A stretch of 64,000 bases of DNA from Halocalculus aciditolerans (lineage in GTDB: Archaea > Halobacteriota > Halobacteria > Halobacteriales > Halobacteriaceae). The notes under the pieces are model-generated. The model saw nothing but the letters and a program-made list of their open reading frames with translations. It was not told where the DNA came from and ran no database searches. Shown piece by piece: positions 60,184 to 64,000 of this stretch (position 1 is its first letter; each line of letters begins with the position of its first letter). Where the stretch lies: assembly GCF_014647475.1 (NCBI RefSeq), contig NZ_BMPG01000002.1, positions 1-64,000 of the forward strand, given 5' to 3'. A program made the translations under genes and the position numbers.

Positions 60184-60759
60184 TCAGGGCGCGTCGACGA
60201 CTCGCGGCACGGCGTCGAGCGCGCGTTCGGTGAGGCGAACCGCATCGGGGCCGTCGCGTCGCGGGACGACGACGAGGAGCGCGTCCCCGGCGAACCTCGC
60301 GGCTTCGGGTTCGACGCCCGCGGCGTCGAGGCGGTCGAGCACGGCCGCGAGCGCCCGCGCGTCGACGTCGCCGGCCGCGAGAACCCCGGTGAGCGACCCC
60401 GCCCCCGACGCGTAGCGCGTGCCGTTCACGGAGAGTAACCCCGTTTCGTCTGTTTCGCCGAGCCGCCCCTCCATCGTCACGCGAACCGACCGCGCGTCGG
60501 TGGCGACGTCGAGCTCCTCGGCGTACCGGCGGAGCGCCGCCGCGACGGCGTCAGTACGACTCGGTTCGACAGGCGAGTCGGTGTCACTCTGCGCCGGTTC
60601 GGCAGACGGGTCAGGGCCGATGTCGTCGGGTTCGACGTTGAGGTCGAGGGTTCGCGCTGCGGCGGCGTAGTTCACTACGTCGGCGGCGAGCGCCGCGCGG
60701 AGGAACGGTCGGTCGTCGACCGCCGCCCGTGCGCGTGCCGCGAGGCTGTCGCTCTCCAT
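60184..60759 (-). CDS. Uncharacterised haloarchaeal protein
   Basis: A 191-residue acidic protein I do not recognise. The first 50 residues are helical (SLAARARAAVDDRPFLRAAL), followed by an acidic linker (about 42-70) and an a/b region. It sits 68 bp upstream of cysS on the same strand. It is divergent from the TraB-RDD gene. A DNA- or protein-binding role is only a guess. Confidence 0.55.
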   Translation of the reverse strand: MESDSLAARARAAVDDRPFLRAALAADVVNYAAAARTLDLNVEPDDIGPDPSAEPAQSDTDSPVEPSRTDAVAAALRRYAEELDVATDARSVRVTMEGRLGETDETGLLSVNGTRYASGAGSLTGVLAAGDVDARALAAVLDRLDAAGVEPEAARFAGDALLVVVPRRDGPDAVRLTERALDAVPRVVDAP

Positions 60760-60853
60760 ACGGTCTCTCCGCTCGCCCGCGGTCAAAACCCGTGCGGTTC
60801 CCGGTGTCCGAGCGCATCGGAACGCCGAAGTATCGGTGGGTTGAGCGGTCGGT

Positions 60854-62128
60854 ATGGACGCACGCCTCTTCGGCGCGGTCCACGTCGACCGCCGGGGGAA
60901 GGTTCGCCGCGAACTCGACGACTGCAGCGAGGGCACGGACGCGCTCTGCCTCGAACAGCCCGCGAGCACCGTCGGCGTCCGGGCGTGGCTCGCGTTCCTC
61001 CTCCGCGCGCCGCTCGCCGCCGCCGGGTTCGGCGTGCTCGCCGCGGTGCAGTTCCCGCTGGTCGCCGCCTGCAACCGCGACATCCGGCCGCCCGAGCAGA
61101 CCGCCGCCCGCGCCATCGCCGCCGAGCGAGACCTCCCCGTGCACGGCGTCGACCGCCCCGTCGACGCGCTCACCGACTACGGCGGTTTCGGCTGGCGCGC
61201 CGCGAACTACCTCGGCCTCGCCGTTCTCCTCGCTCTCTCGCCGCTCGCGTCGGCCGCGACCGCGCTCGCGCTCCTCCTCCCGCGCGCGGTCTACCAGCCC
61301 GCGTACCGCCGCAGCCGCGCGCTCGGAACCGTACTCGCCGTCGGCCTCCACGTCGGCTCGCTCGCCGCCCTCTACGCTGTCGGCGGGCTCTCCGCGTGGA
61401 CGCTCGCGGTCGCGGCAGTCGCGATTGTTATCGCTGTTCGCGCGACGATTCGCGTCCGCGACAACATCATGGCCGACGCGACCGTCGACGTCGCCGAGCG
61501 CGAAGGCTACGAGGACGTGACGGTCGTCGCCGGCTACGCGCACCTCCCCGGGCTCCACGCCGCCCTCGCTGACCGCGGCGCGACCGTCACCGTCCGCCAC
61601 CGCCCCCGGTTCTTCCGCGAGGGGAACACGACCGTCGACCCGGAACCGCCGGGCGCGGACGCCGACACGACTGCTGCGTTCCCCGACCTCGACCCGTCGA
61701 AGCGCGACGTGCTCGGCCGGCGCGCCGCCGCGGCGCTCGTCGACCTCGTCTTCGCCGCGGCGTTCGGCGTCCTCGGCGGATTCGGCGGTGTCTCCCTCGC
61801 CCGCGGGCCGAGCGTCGCCGCGATGGTCGCCGGCGCGCTCCTCGCCTGGGTCGGCTTCTTCGTCCTCTTCGAAGGGACGACCGGGCAGACGCCCGGGAAG
61901 AAACTCCTCGGCCTCGCCGTCTGCGATACCGAGGGGAATCCGCCGTCGACGCGCGCCGTCCTCGTTCGGAACGCGCTCCGCCTCGTCGACGTCGTCGGCG
62001 TCTACCTCGTCGGGTTCGTCGTCGCCGTCGCCGGAGAGTACCGCCGCCTCGGCGACCTCGCCGCCGGCACGCTCGTCGTCGACGCCCGCGACACCGGCGA
62101 ACCGGGTGGCTCCGAGTCGGACGGCTGA
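60854..62128 (+). CDS. TraB-like domain fused to RDD membrane domain
   Basis: A 424-residue membrane protein with two parts. Residues 1-240 resemble the TraB/PrgY family: the start LFGAVHVDRRGKVRREL corresponds to the GTAHVS motif, ALCLEQPAS to the VALEL strand, and VVAGYAHLPGLHAAL to the second conserved His segment; several helices lie in the middle. Residues about 275-415 form an RDD domain, with RRAAAALVDLVF, GQTPGKKLLGLAV, and YRRLGDLAAGTLVV. TraB proteins have been proposed to act as peptidases or pheromone inhibitors. I have not seen this fusion described. Confidence 0.65.
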   Translation: MDARLFGAVHVDRRGKVRRELDDCSEGTDALCLEQPASTVGVRAWLAFLLRAPLAAAGFGVLAAVQFPLVAACNRDIRPPEQTAARAIAAERDLPVHGVDRPVDALTDYGGFGWRAANYLGLAVLLALSPLASAATALALLLPRAVYQPAYRRSRALGTVLAVGLHVGSLAALYAVGGLSAWTLAVAAVAIVIAVRATIRVRDNIMADATVDVAEREGYEDVTVVAGYAHLPGLHAALADRGATVTVRHRPRFFREGNTTVDPEPPGADADTTAAFPDLDPSKRDVLGRRAAAALVDLVFAAAFGVLGGFGGVSLARGPSVAAMVAGALLAWVGFFVLFEGTTGQTPGKKLLGLAVCDTEGNPPSTRAVLVRNALRLVDVVGVYLVGFVVAVAGEYRRLGDLAAGTLVVDARDTGEPGGSESDG

Positions 62129-62221
62129 TCCAGGCGTCGAATCGTCGTCGCCTCCGATGGGGGCGAGTTCGCGCGGGTGACGAAGTTCCTAAGGCCCTCT
62201 CTGACGAAGGACCACGTAACA

Positions 62222-63145
62222 ATGCAGGCGCTGGTCATCGCCGGACACGGCTCGCATCTGAACCCGGGGTCGTCCGACCCGGCGTTCGCACACGCGGACA
62301 CGATTCGGGAGACGGGGGCCTTCGACGAGGTTCGGGAGACCTTCTGGAAGGAAGAGCCGTCCTTCCGGGAGGTCCTCCGGACGCTCGAATCCGAGGAGGT
62401 GTTCGTCGTCCCGCTCTTCGTCAGCGAGGGGTATTTCACCGAGCAGGTCATCCCGCGCGAACTCCGCCTCGAGGGCTGGGACATCGCCGCCTGGGAGTCC
62501 GACGGGACGAGCGCCACGTCCGCGACCTTCCACGCCTCGGACGTGGACAAGACCGTCCACTACTGCGGTCCGGTGGGAACGCACGACGCGATGAGCGACG
62601 TCATCGTCCAGCGCGCGAAGTCCGTCACCGGCGACCCCGACGTGGGCGAGGGGTTCGGGCTCGCCGTCGTCGGCCACGGCACCGAGCGGAACGAGAACTC
62701 CGCGAAAGCCATCGAGTACCACGCCGACCGCATCCGCGGGATGGACCGCTTCGACGAAGTGCAGGCGCTCTACATGGACGAAGAGCCCGAAGTCGACGAC
62801 GTCACCGACTACTTCGAGAGCGAGGACGTCGTCGTCGTCCCGCTCTTCGTCGCCGACGGGTTTCATACGCAAGAGGACATCCCCGAGGACATGGGTATCA
62901 CGGAGGACTACCGCCTTGGATACGACGTCCCCGCCCTCGTCGACGACACCCGCATCTGGTACGCGGGCGCGGTCGGCACCGAACCGCTCGTCGCGGACGT
63001 CATCCTCGAACGCGCCGGCGAAGCGGGCGCTGACGTCCTCGACGCCGTCGAACAGGTGCGCGCCGAAACCGGCGGAACGGACCCCGACGCCGTGTCGGAC
63101 GCTGACGCCGACGCCGACGGCGAGGTCGAGGAGGGCCGGGCGTGA
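62222..63145 (+). CDS. cbiX: Tandem CbiX-type sirohydrochlorin chelatase
   Basis: A 307-residue protein with two CbiX modules (about 1-140 and 150-280). Each starts with the chelatase motif GHGS/GHGT (His9 and the His of VVGHGTERNEN) and ends with a VVPLFV strand (residues 62-67 and again near 206). It inserts cobalt or iron into sirohydrochlorin in B12 or siroheme synthesis. The acidic tail has an Asp/Ala repeat. The stop overlaps the GTG of the next gene. Confidence 0.88.
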   Translation: MQALVIAGHGSHLNPGSSDPAFAHADTIRETGAFDEVRETFWKEEPSFREVLRTLESEEVFVVPLFVSEGYFTEQVIPRELRLEGWDIAAWESDGTSATSATFHASDVDKTVHYCGPVGTHDAMSDVIVQRAKSVTGDPDVGEGFGLAVVGHGTERNENSAKAIEYHADRIRGMDRFDEVQALYMDEEPEVDDVTDYFESEDVVVVPLFVADGFHTQEDIPEDMGITEDYRLGYDVPALVDDTRIWYAGAVGTEPLVADVILERAGEAGADVLDAVEQVRAETGGTDPDAVSDADADADGEVEEGRA

Positions 63146-64000
63146 GCGACCCGACGAACGCGCTCTTCGCCGCCGCCCCCGACGGCATCGACTTCGACGG
63201 CCTCCGGGTCGAGAGCTCCGCCTACGGCTACTCCTTCGAGACGCCGGAGACCTCGGAGCGCGGCCTCTCTACGCCCGAACTCCACGAGATCGCGGCCGGC
63301 GACCCCTACGTCGAGAACTGGTACTTCTGGACGCACCACGTGAGCGGCGGGCCGGACTCCGCACAGCGCGCGTTCCTCCGCTGGGTCGAACACACAGCGG
63401 AGCTCGACCCGGCGGAGCGCATCGCGGCGCTGGACGGCGACGGCCTCGAACGCGAGTGGGGTGAACTCCGGATTCACGCGCGCCGCGAGGGCGGCGTGCA
63501 CGTCTACGACGTCCGGCACGTCGACGACGCCCGCGCGGACGTCGCGGACCTCGACGCGTACGCGGACCCGCTCGACGCTCGGACGGTCGTGAAGCGCGAC
63601 GACGACGGCGACTACCGACCGCTGAAGACCGCACCCACGCTCCCGCACGGCTGGGTGTATCCGACGCTCGACGCGGACGAACTCGTCGAGACCGTCGAGT
63701 TCGTCTACCCGGCGTCGGTGGCGAACTGGCGGCGCGAACGCGACGGCGACCTCGACGTCACGCACTGGCAGGAGACCGCCGGCCGGCAGTCCGGCATCTA
63801 CGAGATCGTCCAGCAGCTCCCGCGCGAGGCGCTCGAGTGGGCGGCCGAAGCCTGCTGTACGGACGGCGCGTGCCTCAAGCGCCGCGAGTGGGACAACACC
63901 GACGACGACGAGCTCGCCGTCGAACGCGGCGACGGCGAGTTCCCCTGCCGCGAACCCTGCTCGCTCTTCGTCACCGCCGCGCGGAAGTTCACCACGCTCG
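63142..64000 (+). CDS. DR2241-family Fe-S protein (partial)
   Basis: A gene truncated by the window end; about 286 codons are seen. It starts at a GTG overlapping the cbiX stop. The first 230 residues match the DR2241 stabilising region by layout, and the last part carries a cysteine cluster: Cys238, 239 and 244 (ACCTDGACL) plus Cys269 and 273 (FPCREPC), typical of the DR2241 4Fe-4S domain. The cbiX-DR2241 pairing suggests a role in tetrapyrrole metal chelation or redox. Confidence 0.75.
   Translation, partial: MSDPTNALFAAAPDGIDFDGLRVESSAYGYSFETPETSERGLSTPELHEIAAGDPYVENWYFWTHHVSGGPDSAQRAFLRWVEHTAELDPAERIAALDGDGLEREWGELRIHARREGGVHVYDVRHVDDARADVADLDAYADPLDARTVVKRDDDGDYRPLKTAPTLPHGWVYPTLDADELVETVEFVYPASVANWRRERDGDLDVTHWQETAGRQSGIYEIVQQLPREALEWAAEACCTDGACLKRREWDNTDDDELAVERGDGEFPCREPCSLFVTAARKFTTL

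Overview
The window is about 64 kb of very GC-rich DNA from a halophilic archaeon (class Halobacteria). The evidence is the strongly acidic predicted proteins, TATA-type promoters 25-30 bp from start codons (many leaderless mRNAs), Tat-type lipoproteins, a PGF-CTERM surface protein, and archaeal information-processing genes (SRP19, Gar1, FEN1, Trm5, DphB, archaeal L1/L10/L12). I cannot assign a genus. I see no prophage, insertion sequence, CRISPR array or rRNA; it reads as an ordinary main-chromosome segment.

Layout. 0.1-5.3 kb: an ABC exporter pair, a KhtTU-type K+/H+ antiporter pair, and a degenerate FtsZ-like protein with a zinc ribbon. 5.4-16 kb: a molybdenum hydroxylase island: MocA-type cytidylyltransferase, small/large/medium subunits (CoxS-L-M), maturation factors CoxD and CoxE, a second large subunit, and a TetR regulator. 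Both large subunits carry the AYRGAGR-type (form II) loop, so the substrate is probably not CO. 16-20 kb: two PH-domain membrane proteins and fumarase. 20-27.6 kb: a glucose/mannose-type ABC sugar importer, an AGE-family sugar epimerase and an MFS carrier. 27.6-32.3 kb: BolA, FEN1, a GNAT acetyltransferase, a methyltransferase, small membrane proteins, and an ornithine cyclodeaminase-like enzyme. 32.5-38.4 kb: a presenilin-type protease, Gar1-SRP19, secreted or anchored enzymes (a HEXXH protein with PGF-CTERM and a nuclease with a lamin-tail domain), and cold-shock protein. 38.6-44.9 kb: a complete Mrp (MnhABCDEFG) Na+/H+ antiporter operon. 45-51 kb: DsbB, tRNA-Thr(CGU), Trm5, diphthine synthase, a double glyoxalase-like protein and a DRG GTPase. 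51-55 kb: L11, a sugar-kinase-like gene, then L1-L10-L12 behind a structured leader that looks like an autogenous L1 site. 55-64 kb: a TctA-like permease, CorA, CysS, a TraB-like/RDD fusion, a tandem CbiX chelatase and a DR2241-type Fe-S protein cut by the window end.

The most unusual signals are: (1) the FtsZ paralogue that keeps the T7 loop but has lost the glycine-rich GTP-binding loop and gained a zinc ribbon; (2) a family of non-coding hairpins with conserved outer stems and differing but still paired inner stems, found between genes at 18.3, 31.3, 41.5 and 56.7 kb, including inside the Mrp operon; (3) two Arg-rich micro-ORFs starting at the predicted leaderless 5' end and ending on the start codon of the next gene; (4) clear inverted-repeat operators upstream of the Mo-hydroxylase and sugar-importer operons; (5) a TraB-like/RDD domain fusion.
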